From: an uncultured Alphaproteobacteria bacterium
GTDB lineage: Bacteria; Pseudomonadota; Alphaproteobacteria; Caulobacterales; Hyphomonadaceae
Reading direction: 5' to 3'
Assembly (NCBI GenBank): GCA_903831485.1
Contig: CAIKXW010000133.1
Span: forward strand, 1-10,115
Length of the DNA: 10,115 nucleotides
Below, in pieces: positions 1 to 5,545 of the stretch; the first letter of the stretch is position 1; each line of letters starts with the position of its first letter. The notes beneath the pieces are model-generated. The model worked only from the letters and a program-made list of their open reading frames with translations. It was not told where the DNA came from and searched no databases. Made by a program: the position numbers and the translations under genes.

Positions 1-242
1 ATCTCAAGAACGCCACAGCCTTTTCCGCCCCGCTCGGCGGCGAGGACATGACCAAGACCATAGAAGCGCTGAACCGTGTCGCCGGCTTCCTCCGCGGCCG
101 GCTCAGCCGCGAGATCGACATGCGCTACACGCCGATGCTTCGCTTCATCTCCGACGACAGCTATGACGAGGCGCGCCGCATCGACCAGCTGCTCGCCTCC
201 GAACGCGTGCGCCGCGACCTCGAGCGCAGGGACGAGGACTGA
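1..242 (+). CDS. rbfA: Ribosome-binding factor A, C-terminal part (5' truncated by window)
   Basis: RbfA is a small KH-fold protein that binds the 30S subunit and assists late 16S rRNA 5'-end maturation, notably at low temperature. Only the last 79 residues are visible; the frame is open from base 3 to the TGA at 240-242. Family signatures are clear: a PLGG segment, then the helix EALNRVAGFLRG, the strand motif RYTPMLRFISDD, and the closing helix SYDEARRIDQLL with a short charged tail. An internal ATG at 48 is in frame, but homology runs upstream of it, so it is not the start. The next gene begins 5 bp after the stop, with a GAGGA ribosome-binding site inside the rbfA 3' end, so the two are probably co-transcribed. 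In many bacteria truB follows rbfA; here a uridine kinase does. Identification rests on remembered family motifs and is confident. Confidence 0.9.
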   Translation, partial: LKNATAFSAPLGGEDMTKTIEALNRVAGFLRGRLSREIDMRYTPMLRFISDDSYDEARRIDQLLASERVRRDLERRDED

Positions 243-247
243 CGCCC

Positions 248-943
248 ATGTCCGCCGCAAAGCCCGCCTTCATGATCGCCGTGACGGGCGGCTCCGGCTC
301 CGGCAAGACCACGCTCGCGCGCGCGCTCCATGCGCGCCTCGGCGATGACACGTGCCAGCTGGTGACGGAGGACAACTACTATTTCGACCGCGCCCACTAT
401 GGCCCGGCGGCGCTTCACATGTCCCACCCAGAGCTTGAGCGCACCTTCGACTTCGACGACCCCGCCAACAAGGACATGGCCCATCTGCGCCGCGACATCG
501 AAGCGCTGAAGCGCGGTGAGACGGTTGAACAGCCCGTCTACGATTTCCCAACGCATGACCGCAAACCCGGCGCGGTGAAGCTGGTCGAATCCCGCCCCGT
601 CATCATCGTCGAGGGCATCCACGTCCTCTCGGACCTGACCTTCATCGACCTCTTCGATCTCACCGTCTTCGTCGACGCCCCCGCCGACCTCCGCCTCATA
701 CGCCGCATCCGTCGCGACGAGGCCGAGCGCGGCCGCAGCGCCGAAAGCGTGATCCAGCAATACCTCCGTTTTGTCCGTCCGGCTCAAACCCGCTTCATCG
801 ACCCGGCCCGACACTATTGCGACATCGTCGTCGCCTGCGAAGCCGCGCCGCCCAACCGGCTTGCTCCGCCCGACGCAGACTCAGTCGATCGCCTCGTCGC
901 TCCTGTCTGGGTGCAGCTGCAGAAGCTCGGCGTCGTCACCTGA
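248..943 (+). CDS. udk: Uridine kinase (uridine/cytidine kinase family)
   Basis: This cytosolic P-loop kinase phosphorylates uridine (and usually cytidine) to the monophosphate in pyrimidine salvage. It has 231 residues, against about 213 for E. coli Udk. Visible motifs, in order: Walker A GGSGSGKTT at residues 14-22; DNYYFD at 42-47; the FDFDDPANKD segment at 67-76, matching the family's FDHPxA-type motif; EQPVYDFPTHDR at 94-105 in the nucleoside-binding region; the strand IIVEGIHVL at 119-127; and the arginine-rich lid RRDEAERGRS near 154-163. The ATG at 248 has GAGGA upstream and lies 5 bp after the rbfA stop. A later Met (residue 9) sits too close to the P-loop strand to be preferred. Phosphoribulokinase and pantothenate kinase share this fold, but the lid and EQPVYDF motifs favour uridine kinase. 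The C-terminal 30 residues are less conserved and I cannot interpret them. Confidence 0.9.
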   Translation: MSAAKPAFMIAVTGGSGSGKTTLARALHARLGDDTCQLVTEDNYYFDRAHYGPAALHMSHPELERTFDFDDPANKDMAHLRRDIEALKRGETVEQPVYDFPTHDRKPGAVKLVESRPVIIVEGIHVLSDLTFIDLFDLTVFVDAPADLRLIRRIRRDEAERGRSAESVIQQYLRFVRPAQTRFIDPARHYCDIVVACEAAPPNRLAPPDADSVDRLVAPVWVQLQKLGVVT

Positions 944-960
944 CGCGGCCGCCAAAGCGG

Positions 961-989
961 TGGAACCTGTCCCGAAACAGCGTGTTCCA
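961..989 (+). repeat. Imperfect inverted repeat overlapping the candidate promoter
   Basis: The arms TGGAACCTGT (961-970) and ACAG-CGT-GTTCCA (977-989) pair as ten base pairs with a three-base bulge around the loop CCCGAA. It lies 17 bp after the uridine kinase stop. It could be a processing or weak termination hairpin for the upstream operon, but no strong T-run follows. The symmetry may simply reflect the promoter elements. Confidence 0.4.
962..986 (+). promoter_or_regulatory. Candidate EcfG-type (general stress sigma) promoter
   Basis: GGAAC at 962-966 is followed after 16 bases by TGTT at 983-986. The known alphaproteobacterial EcfG/SigT consensus is GGAAC, 16-17 bases, then CGTT, so the match is one base short of perfect. 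It lies in the 81-bp gap before the small membrane protein at 1025, which would give a 5' leader of roughly 30 bases. The site is nearly symmetric (GGAAC...GTTCC), so the complementary strand also reads GGAAC-N17-GTT. This is seen by eye only; promoter activity is inferred. Confidence 0.45.
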
Positions 990-1024
990 TTTCCACGCCG
1001 CGCCGTCGGCATGGAGGACGTCTC

Positions 1025-1327
1025 ATGGCTGAACCGCGGCACAACCCCAGCAATCCAGGAGACGCCGCAGAGAAGCTCGGCCCCGGAAAGGCGCGCCAGG
1101 GCCAGAACGTCCGGGGCATGATCTGGGTGCTCATCGTTGGCATCGCGCTCGTCGTGCTCGCCTACACCGTGATGCTGGCGCTCAGCGCGCAGCCGGTCGC
1201 TCCGGACAACCATACCATTGCACCGGCCCCGATCGCCGCAACGCCAACACAGGAAACTGCACAGTCTCCCAACTCAGCCGCAGTCAGCCCGTTGCCGAGG
1301 AAACAACTCCGCGTTACTTTCGGGTGA
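1025..1327 (+). CDS. Small single-pass membrane protein, function unknown
   Basis: I do not recognise this 100-residue protein. It has a polar, charged N-terminal segment of about 30 residues rich in Pro, Gly, Lys and Arg. One strongly hydrophobic helix follows at about residues 31-54 (GMIWVLIVGIALVVLAYTVM and on), then a Pro/Ala/Thr-rich low-complexity tail. The basic residues just before the helix suggest the N-terminus stays in the cytoplasm and the tail lies in the periplasm, by the positive-inside rule. The ATG at 1025 has a good GGAGG at 1013-1017, which supports both the start and the reality of the gene. It is preceded by an EcfG-like promoter match, so stress induction is plausible but inferred. 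An uncleaved signal anchor is the likeliest membrane mode. The gene could be lineage-specific. Confidence 0.65.
   Translation: MAEPRHNPSNPGDAAEKLGPGKARQGQNVRGMIWVLIVGIALVVLAYTVMLALSAQPVAPDNHTIAPAPIAATPTQETAQSPNSAAVSPLPRKQLRVTFG
1292..1320 (+). promoter_or_regulatory. Possible promoter for the 1456 gene and its leader
   Basis: TTGCCG at 1292-1297 and TACTTT at 1315-1320 are separated by 17 bases. They lie inside the 3' end of the preceding coding region. Transcription from here would begin near 1327 and give a leader of about 130 bases before the ATG at 1456. In GC-rich DNA such matches are common by chance, so confidence is low. Confidence 0.22.
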
Positions 1328-1340
1328 CAGAGAGGCGGAA

Positions 1341-1435
1341 GGCGTAAACGCCAAAAGCCCTTATCCTCCCCCGGACCAACTCCTCCCCAGGAGGCGAGCC
1401 CTGTGCTCGCGAGCGTAGGTCACGCGCGATGCGCG
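1341..1435 (+). promoter_or_regulatory. Inverted-repeat-rich leader with a sequesterable Shine-Dalgarno
   Basis: Five small inverted repeats lie within 95 bases. They are GGCGT/ACGCC (1341-1352); CTCCT/AGGAG (1380-1393, or the shifted CCTCC/GGAGG pair at 1382-1394); GCGAGC/GCTCGC (1394-1410); the palindrome GCTCGCGAGC (1405-1414); and CGCGC/GCGCG (1423-1435). The AGGAGG at 1389-1394 is a perfect Shine-Dalgarno that could pair with either of two upstream CCTCC runs (1365-1369 or 1382-1386). This could be a translationally controlled leader or a small structured RNA. It matches no riboswitch class I know. The individual stems are short and could be chance in GC-rich DNA. Confidence 0.35.
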
Positions 1436-1456
1436 GATAGCGGGAGCAAGTTGTAA
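1403..1456 (+). CDS. Putative 17-codon leader peptide overlapping the next start codon
   Basis: A GTG at 1403 lies 8 bases after a perfect AGGAGG (1389-1394). It opens 17 codons, read as MLASVGHARCADSGSKL, ending in TAA at 1454-1456. The last A of that stop is the first A of the ATG of the membrane protein gene at 1456, the classic arrangement for translational coupling. The GTG falls in the loop of a 6-bp hairpin and the Shine-Dalgarno in the stem of another. There is no run of a single amino acid that would suggest attenuation. The ribosome-binding site and the overlap are seen directly; translation and regulatory function are inferred, and a chance ORF is possible. Confidence 0.3.
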   Translation: MLASVGHARCADSGSKL

Positions 1457-1695
1457 TGACGTCAGGCGCAAACCTCAGCCCGGATCAACCTCAACCCGAG
1501 ACCGCGCCGCTGGGCGATCGCGTCAGGAATGCGCTGGTCGTGACAGTCGGCGCTGCGATGATGATGGGTCTGGCCGTCGCCGCCCTGTCCCTGCTCACCG
1601 CGCCCGACGGCTGGCTGATGAAAGCCACGCAACAGGCGATGCAGGACCAGCAGCAGGCCGTGGCGACCAATTACCTCGTCAACCACGGCGAGTAG
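1456..1695 (+). CDS. Small single-pass membrane protein, function unknown
   Basis: I do not recognise this 79-residue protein. The polar, Pro/Gln-rich N-terminus (about residues 1-25) ends in GDRVRNA. One hydrophobic helix follows at about residues 27-47, containing VTVGAAMMMGLAVAALSLL, then a short amphipathic tail with a Gln-rich stretch (QQAMQDQQQ). Its layout resembles the 100-residue protein just upstream (polar N-terminus, one helix, low-complexity tail), but I see no sequence similarity. The ATG is preceded by GGGAG at 1442-1446 and overlaps the stop of a putative leader peptide, so two initiation routes are possible. The gene is convergent with fabI, with only 14 bp between the stops. 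The reading is moderately confident as a real gene because of the start context and the typical membrane profile. Confidence 0.6.
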   Translation: MTSGANLSPDQPQPETAPLGDRVRNALVVTVGAAMMMGLAVAALSLLTAPDGWLMKATQQAMQDQQQAVATNYLVNHGE

Positions 1696-1709
1696 ACTGG
1701 CGAACAAGC

Positions 1710-2537
1710 TCAGGCGGCTCCAGCGCCGCTCTCTGACATGTCCGGCACGCCGACGACGTGGAAGCCCGCATCCACGTGCACAACCTCGCCCGTGATCGAC
1801 CGCCCGATCGGCGACAGCAGGTAGAGCGCGCATCCCGCAACGCCCTCCATCGATGTGTCTTCCTTCAGCAGCGACCAGTCGCGCCCCGTCCCCATCAGGC
1901 TCTTGCCGCCGCGAATGCCAGCCAGCGACAGCGTCCGCATCGCTCCGGCCGAAATCGCATTCACGCGGATGCCCTTCGCGCCAAGATCGCGCGCCGCATA
2001 GCGCGTCGAGGCTTCCAGCGCCGCCTTCGCCACGCCCATGACGTTGTAGGACGGCACCGTCCGCTCGGCGCCGAGATAGGTCATGCAAACGATCGATCCG
2101 CCATCAGGCATGATCTCGGATGCGCGCCGCGCGCAGTCGATGAACGAGTAGACCGAGATATCCATCGCGCGCCGGAAACCCTCGCGCGTCGTGTTGGCCA
2201 CCATCGATCCCTGCAACTCTTCTTTTCCGGCAAAGGCGATGGAGTGGACGAGGAAATCGATCTTGCCCCACTTCGCCTGGATCGCCGCAAACGCGGCATC
2301 CATGCTGGCGTCATCGGTCACGTCGGCGGAAATCATCGTGTCCATGCCGATCGATTCCACCAGCGGCCGCACCCGGCGCTCCAGGTTCTCGCCCTGGTAG
2401 GTGAACGCGATCTCCGCCCCCTGCGCCGCCAGCTGCTGCGCGATGCCCCAGGCGATCGAGCTGTCGTTGGCCACGCCCATCACGACGCCGCGCTTGCCCT
2501 TCATCAGGTCGCCTGTGGGAAAGGACCATTTCGACAT
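1710..2537 (-). CDS. fabI: Enoyl-[acyl-carrier-protein] reductase (NADH)
   Basis: FabI is a cytosolic short-chain dehydrogenase-like enzyme that reduces trans-2-enoyl-ACP to acyl-ACP, the last step of each type II fatty acid elongation cycle and the target of triclosan and diazaborines. From the ATG at 2537 it has 275 residues (E. coli 262). Visible features are the FabI-type cofactor loop GVANDSSIAWGIAQ at about 21-34; TYQGENLERRVRPL near 47-60; the HSIAFA segment near 98-103; and the catalytic motif Tyr154, Tyr164 and Lys171 in YLGAERTVPSYNVMGVAKAA (Tyr-X6-Lys). The C-terminus ends VHVDAGFHVVGVPD plus a short Ser/Gly/Ala tail. The frame stays open upstream to 2651, but that stretch is not FabI-like, while GGAG lies 6 bases before the 2537 ATG. 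It is the last gene of the fabA-fabB-fabI set, 240 bp after fabB. Confidence 0.94.
   Translation of the reverse strand: MSKWSFPTGDLMKGKRGVVMGVANDSSIAWGIAQQLAAQGAEIAFTYQGENLERRVRPLVESIGMDTMISADVTDDASMDAAFAAIQAKWGKIDFLVHSIAFAGKEELQGSMVANTTREGFRRAMDISVYSFIDCARRASEIMPDGGSIVCMTYLGAERTVPSYNVMGVAKAALEASTRYAARDLGAKGIRVNAISAGAMRTLSLAGIRGGKSLMGTGRDWSLLKEDTSMEGVAGCALYLLSPIGRSITGEVVHVDAGFHVVGVPDMSESGAGAA
1713..1730. terminator. Weak hairpin between convergent genes
   Basis: GCGGC (1714-1718) and GCCGC (1725-1729) form a 5-bp GC stem with a 6-base loop, extendable by a G-T pair. It sits over the extreme 3' end of fabI and just after the stop of the 1456 gene. The following bases are CTCTG rather than a T-run. 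It could help end the + strand transcript, but the evidence is thin. Confidence 0.2.
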
Positions 2538-2777
2538 GACCGGCTCCATTTCGCTGAAGGTCGCGGGGTAGGGGCGGGGAAGGGGCCAGTCAAGCCAGCC
2601 GCCTTCTCCGGCCGCGGCGCTGTCCCGCTCCCGAACGGCAGACTTCACCAAAACCCGCCGTTCGCCCGCGCCAGAAACGGCCGGTCGAACCCTAATCTGC
2701 CATTTTGGGCATACAAATGCCGGTCAGGCCGACTGCGCGAAAGGCCTTAATCACGCCCAATCAGCCGCCAGCCGACG
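2538..2777 (-). other. 240-bp fabB-fabI spacer
   Basis: This spacer separates fabB from fabI on the same strand and holds no convincing gene. It contains the candidate fabI promoter and, at about 2708-2721, a small hairpin GGCAT/ATGCC (minus-strand sense, 4-base loop) without a T-run. The fabI frame is open through part of it (to 2651), which may mislead start calling. Confidence 0.5.
2565..2593 (-). promoter_or_regulatory. Possible fabI promoter
   Basis: On the minus strand TTGACT (complement of 2588-2593) is followed after 17 bases by TACCCC (complement of 2565-2570). The -35 fits the alphaproteobacterial TTGAC preference; the -10 is poor, as is common in this group. Transcription would start about 20 bases before the fabI ATG, within the fabB-fabI spacer. 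Confidence 0.28.
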
Positions 2778-4025
2778 CTAGATCTTCGCCACAGCGATCG
2801 ATCCGTTTGTGCCGCCGAAGCCGAACGAGTTCGACATCACCATTTTGATCACCGCTTCGCGCGCTTCGCGGATGATGTTGACGCCGTAGGCGAGGGGATC
2901 GAGCCGGTCGATGTTGATGGAGGGCGCAACGAAACGCTCCTTCATCATGATCAGCGAGTAGATCAGCTCCTGCACGCCGGCTCCGCCGAGGCAGTGGCCG
3001 GTCATCGACTTGGTCGCCGAGATCATCGGCTGGTCGGCTGCTTCCTGTCCGAAGACTTCGCGTACTGCCTCAAGCTCCTTCACGTCTCCCACCGGCGTCG
3101 ATGTGGCGTGCGGATTGAGATAGTCCGGCGCGCGTCCGGCCTGCGCCATCGCAAGCCGCATCGCCCGCACGGCGCCTTCGCCAGACGGCGCCACCATGTC
3201 GTAGCCATCCGAGGTCGCGCCATAGCCGGCCACTTCGCCATAGATCGTCGCGCCGCGGCGCTTGGCGTGCTCGTATTCTTCCAGCACCACCATGCCGGCG
3301 CCGCCCGCGATCACGAAGCCATCGCGATCGGCGTCATACGCGCGCGAAGCGCGCTGCGGCTCGGCATTGTATTTCGATGACATCGCGCCAAGCCCGTCGA
3401 ACAGGCAGGACAGCGTCCAGTCGAGTTCCTCGCCGCCGCCGGCGAACATCACGTCCTGCTTGCCCCACTGGATCTGTTCGGTCGCAGCGCCCACGCAATG
3501 CAGCGAGGTCGTGCAGGCCGACGAGATCGAATAGTTCACGCCCAGGATCTTGAAGAGCGTCGACAGCGTCGCCGATGCGGTCGACGACATCGCCTTCGGC
3601 ACGGCGAAGGGCCCGATGCGCCGCGGGGAGCCTTTTTCCCGCGTCGAATCGGCAGCCGCCACGATAGCGCGCGTCGATGGTCCGCCCGTTCCGACAATGA
3701 GCCCGGTGCGTGGATTGGAAATGATGCTCTCGTCGAGCCCCGCATCCGCGATCGCCTGCGTCATCGACATGTGGCACCAGCCGGCGCCATCGCCCATGAA
3801 GCGCATCGCGCGCTTGTCGATGTGGTCTTCCGGCATGGCGTTCGGCCTGCCGGCAACCTGAGACTTGAAGCCCTTCTCGGCATATTCCGGCATGAACGAG
3901 ATGCCCGACTTGCCCGTCTTCAGGCTCTCGGTCACATCCTTGATCGTGTCGCCGATGGACGAGACGATGCCCATGCCGGTGATCACCACCCTGCGCAGAT
4001 CTGGGCCGTTGGCCGCCATCGACAT
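2778..4025 (-). CDS. fabB: 3-oxoacyl-[acyl-carrier-protein] synthase I (beta-ketoacyl-ACP synthase)
   Basis: FabB is a cytosolic thiolase-fold condensing enzyme that elongates acyl-ACP with malonyl-ACP. Paired with FabA, it commits the cis-3-decenoyl intermediate to unsaturated fatty acids. From the ATG at 4025 it has 415 residues (E. coli 406). The catalytic residues are all visible: Cys171 in SISSACTTS, His306 in [11 protein letters not shown], Lys339 and His344 in [12 protein letters not shown]. The C-terminal glycine-rich [12 protein letters not shown] loop is typical. The N-terminal strand [15 protein letters not shown] begins about residue 11. A GTG at 4049 is in frame, but GGGAGAG just before 4025 supports the ATG there; the ATG at 4019 is also possible. 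fabB follows fabA by 56 bp. Adjacency to fabA, the SISSACTTS active site and the NPHATST form favour FabB over FabF. Confidence 0.93.
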   Translation of the reverse strand: MSMAANGPDLRRVVITGMGIVSSIGDTIKDVTESLKTGKSGISFMPEYAEKGFKSQVAGRPNAMPEDHIDKRAMRFMGDGAGWCHMSMTQAIADAGLDESIISNPRTGLIVGTGGPSTRAIVAAADSTREKGSPRRIGPFAVPKAMSSTASATLSTLFKILGVNYSISSACTTSLHCVGAATEQIQWGKQDVMFAGGGEELDWTLSCLFDGLGAMSSKYNAEPQRASRAYDADRDGFVIAGGAGMVVLEEYEHAKRRGATIYGEVAGYGATSDGYDMVAPSGEGAVRAMRLAMAQAGRAPDYLNPHATSTPVGDVKELEAVREVFGQEAADQPMISATKSMTGHCLGGAGVQELIYSLIMMKERFVAPSINIDRLDPLAYGVNIIREAREAVIKMVMSNSFGFGGTNGSIAVAKI

Positions 4026-4081
4026 GTCTCTCCCTTGAACCTTGTCCACGGCTTGTCCCGCCGCGAGGTGGCCTGCGCAGC

Positions 4082-4624
4082 CTAGACGCCCGTCTTCATC
4101 AAGCCAACTTTCATGTCCTTGGCGGCGTAGATTTTTTCGCCGTCCAGAAACACGCTTCCGTCAGCAATTCCCATCGTGAGGTTGGCGCGGATGGCGCGCC
4201 GGATCTCGATCTCGTAGCGCACCAGCTTCTTCTCCGGCGTCACCTGTCCGGTGAACTTGCACTCGCCAACGCCCAGCGCGCGGCCCTTGCCGAGCGAACC
4301 CGACCAGCCGAGCCAGAAACCAACCAGCTGCCACATTGCATCCAGTCCCAGGCAGCCCGGCATCACGGGATCCCCCGGGAAGTGGCATTGGAAGAACCAT
4401 AGATCGGGATGGATATCGAGTTCGGCAACGATGTGACCGCGTTTATGCGCACCGCCATCGAGCGTAATCTCGGTTATGCGGTCCAGCATCAGCATGGGAG
4501 GGGCCGGCAGGCGCGCATTGCCCGGCCCGAACAGCTCGCCAGCGCTGCTCTTCAGCAGGTCGTCATAGCTGTAGGCGCCCTTCGGCGTGTGGTGCGCGTG
4601 GGGAGGAAGGATCTCTTGCGTCAT
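4082..4624 (-). CDS. fabA: 3-hydroxydecanoyl-[acyl-carrier-protein] dehydratase/isomerase
   Basis: FabA is a cytosolic hot-dog-fold dimer that dehydrates 3-hydroxydecanoyl-ACP and isomerises trans-2- to cis-3-decenoyl-ACP, the branch point for anaerobic unsaturated fatty acid synthesis. It has 180 residues from the ATG at 4624 (E. coli 171). The active-site pair is visible as His81 in [18 protein letters not shown] and Asp95 at its end, with the same 14-residue spacing as E. coli His70/Asp84. The Cys-Leu-Gly-Leu-Asp form and the following [12 protein letters not shown] mark FabA rather than FabZ. An in-frame TTG at 4657 would add 11 residues, but GGAG lies 6 bases before the 4624 ATG and the family start fits there. 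It leads the fabA-fabB pair, with a 104-bp gap to the upstream SH3 gene on the same strand. Confidence 0.95.
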   Translation of the reverse strand: MTQEILPPHAHHTPKGAYSYDDLLKSSAGELFGPGNARLPAPPMLMLDRITEITLDGGAHKRGHIVAELDIHPDLWFFQCHFPGDPVMPGCLGLDAMWQLVGFWLGWSGSLGKGRALGVGECKFTGQVTPEKKLVRYEIEIRRAIRANLTMGIADGSVFLDGEKIYAAKDMKVGLMKTGV

Positions 4625-4667
4625 GGGCCGCTCCGCCCATGTCGCTTCGGGCGCCAAGGGAGAGGCC

Positions 4668-4695
4668 CGTTAACACGCGCGAGGCGAGGGGCCAA
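4668..4695 (-). promoter_or_regulatory. Possible fabA promoter
   Basis: On the minus strand TTGGCC (complement of 4690-4695) and TTAACG (complement of 4668-4673) are 16 bases apart, in the 104-bp gap before fabA. GTTAAC there also resembles a CtrA half-site, but the second half-site is absent. The match to promoter consensus is weak. Confidence 0.22.
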
Positions 4696-4728
4696 GCCGC
4701 GTCGGCTGCAGGCGTCCGATCGAAAAAC

Positions 4729-5310
4729 CTAGCGTTTTCCGGGCACGGCCTTCAGCGTGTCGGCGCCCCACAGGTGCGCCTTCTCGACCCATCCCTTGCG
4801 GCCGTCGCCCTCGACCCGGCACCAGACCTGGCCGCAATCGCCCAGCGAAACCACGGCGCCGGCGTCGAATCGGGCAACCTTGCCCGCGTCAGTCCGCGGC
4901 TCGCCATAGATCACGCCCGCATGCGTCGTGATCGCCGTGCGCCGGGCGGCAAGCTGGCTCTGGTTGATCCAGACCTCATCGCCCACAGGGTCGCGGATCA
5001 TCCGCCAGTCCTTGCTTTCGCGGATCACCACCACCGGCAGGCCCGCCCGCTCATACGTCCAGCGCACCGGATAGTCCGGGCTCGGGCCGGCGCGGCCATT
5101 GACCTCGTCGTAGCGCAAGCTGGCGTAGCGCGGCACGGTCTGGCCGGAAAAGTCGCTGACGCGCGCCTCCATGCCGTCCGCGGCAAACGCCTTGAAGCTG
5201 CCAGGCGTCAGCGTCTCCTGCGCCACTGCCGGGTAACCAAGCGCGAAGGCGGCGCCAAAGACATGGGCAATGGCCAGGAAAACGATGGGGCGGCGGCTGT
5301 TTTTGCTCAC
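4729..5310 (-). CDS. Exported protein with two bacterial SH3-like domains (SH3_4/COG3807 type)
   Basis: This 193-residue protein has a signal peptide: basic SKNSRRP, a hydrophobic core over about residues 9-28, and a probable cut after AVA at residue 30. Two SH3-like repeats follow. The first, at about 60-122, has the family pattern RYASLRYDEVNGRAGPSPDY, then PVRW, then PVVVIRESKDWRMIRD and VWINQSQL. The second, at about 124-182, has AGVIYGEPRTDAGKVARF and WCRVEGDGRKGWVEKAHLWG. Such domains usually bind peptidoglycan or envelope partners; the exact role is unknown. The start is a GTG at 5310 with GGAGG ten bases upstream; a nearby ATG at 5327 is out of frame. It lies upstream of fabA on the same strand and diverges from the hydroxyacid dehydrogenase. 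A small AAAAC/GTTTT inverted repeat spans its stop codon. The domain call is confident, the function is not. Confidence 0.85.
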   Translation of the reverse strand: MSKNSRRPIVFLAIAHVFGAAFALGYPAVAQETLTPGSFKAFAADGMEARVSDFSGQTVPRYASLRYDEVNGRAGPSPDYPVRWTYERAGLPVVVIRESKDWRMIRDPVGDEVWINQSQLAARRTAITTHAGVIYGEPRTDAGKVARFDAGAVVSLGDCGQVWCRVEGDGRKGWVEKAHLWGADTLKAVPGKR

Positions 5311-5545
5311 GGCGCGACTGCCTCCATGCTGGTAATCAAGCCGTCATGAGAAGCACGGGGTCGTCAAAACAGGCTTAATCGCGAAGAGGAAATTGCGGTG
5401 AATCGCGCATTAGGGTTTACGCGTCGGCTGCAGTTGGCCCTTCGCCCCTGCTTTGATAGACCGGTTACCACAAGCTGCGCGCTCGCACGCTCACAGACGT
5501 AGAAGTCCAAAAGACCACAGAAGACCAGAGGAAACGGTCCCGCCC
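5311..5545. other. Divergent intergenic region (SH3 gene / dehydrogenase)
   Basis: This 235-bp region must hold promoters for both directions. Rightward, TTGGCC (5434-5439), 17 bases, TAGACC (5457-5462) is a weak candidate. Leftward, a TTGACG (minus strand, about 5366-5371) has no good -10 at the usual distance. No repeats or operator-like palindromes of note are seen. Confidence 0.4.

Noticed and set aside
961..989. SOS (LexA) box suggested by GAAC...GTTC
   Set aside because: Arm spacing is far longer than the 7 bases of the alphaproteobacterial GTTC-N7-GTTC box; the EcfG reading fits better.
2538..2651. N-terminal extension of FabI to 2651
   Set aside because: The extra 38 residues are not FabI-like, and a GGAG ribosome-binding site sits 6 bases before the ATG at 2537.
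1758..2750. 330-codon + strand open frame opposite fabI
   Set aside because: It is an Arg/His-rich antisense shadow of fabI typical of GC-rich DNA.
4668..4674. CtrA-binding site at GTTAAC (also single TTAA near 2748, 5383 and 7846)
   Set aside because: None has a second half-site at the 7-base spacing of TTAA-N7-TTAA.
5453..5545. N-terminal extension of the hydroxyacid dehydrogenase to 5453
   Set aside because: The extension is polar, Arg/His-rich and unlike the family; the first strand of the fold begins just after the ATG at 5546.
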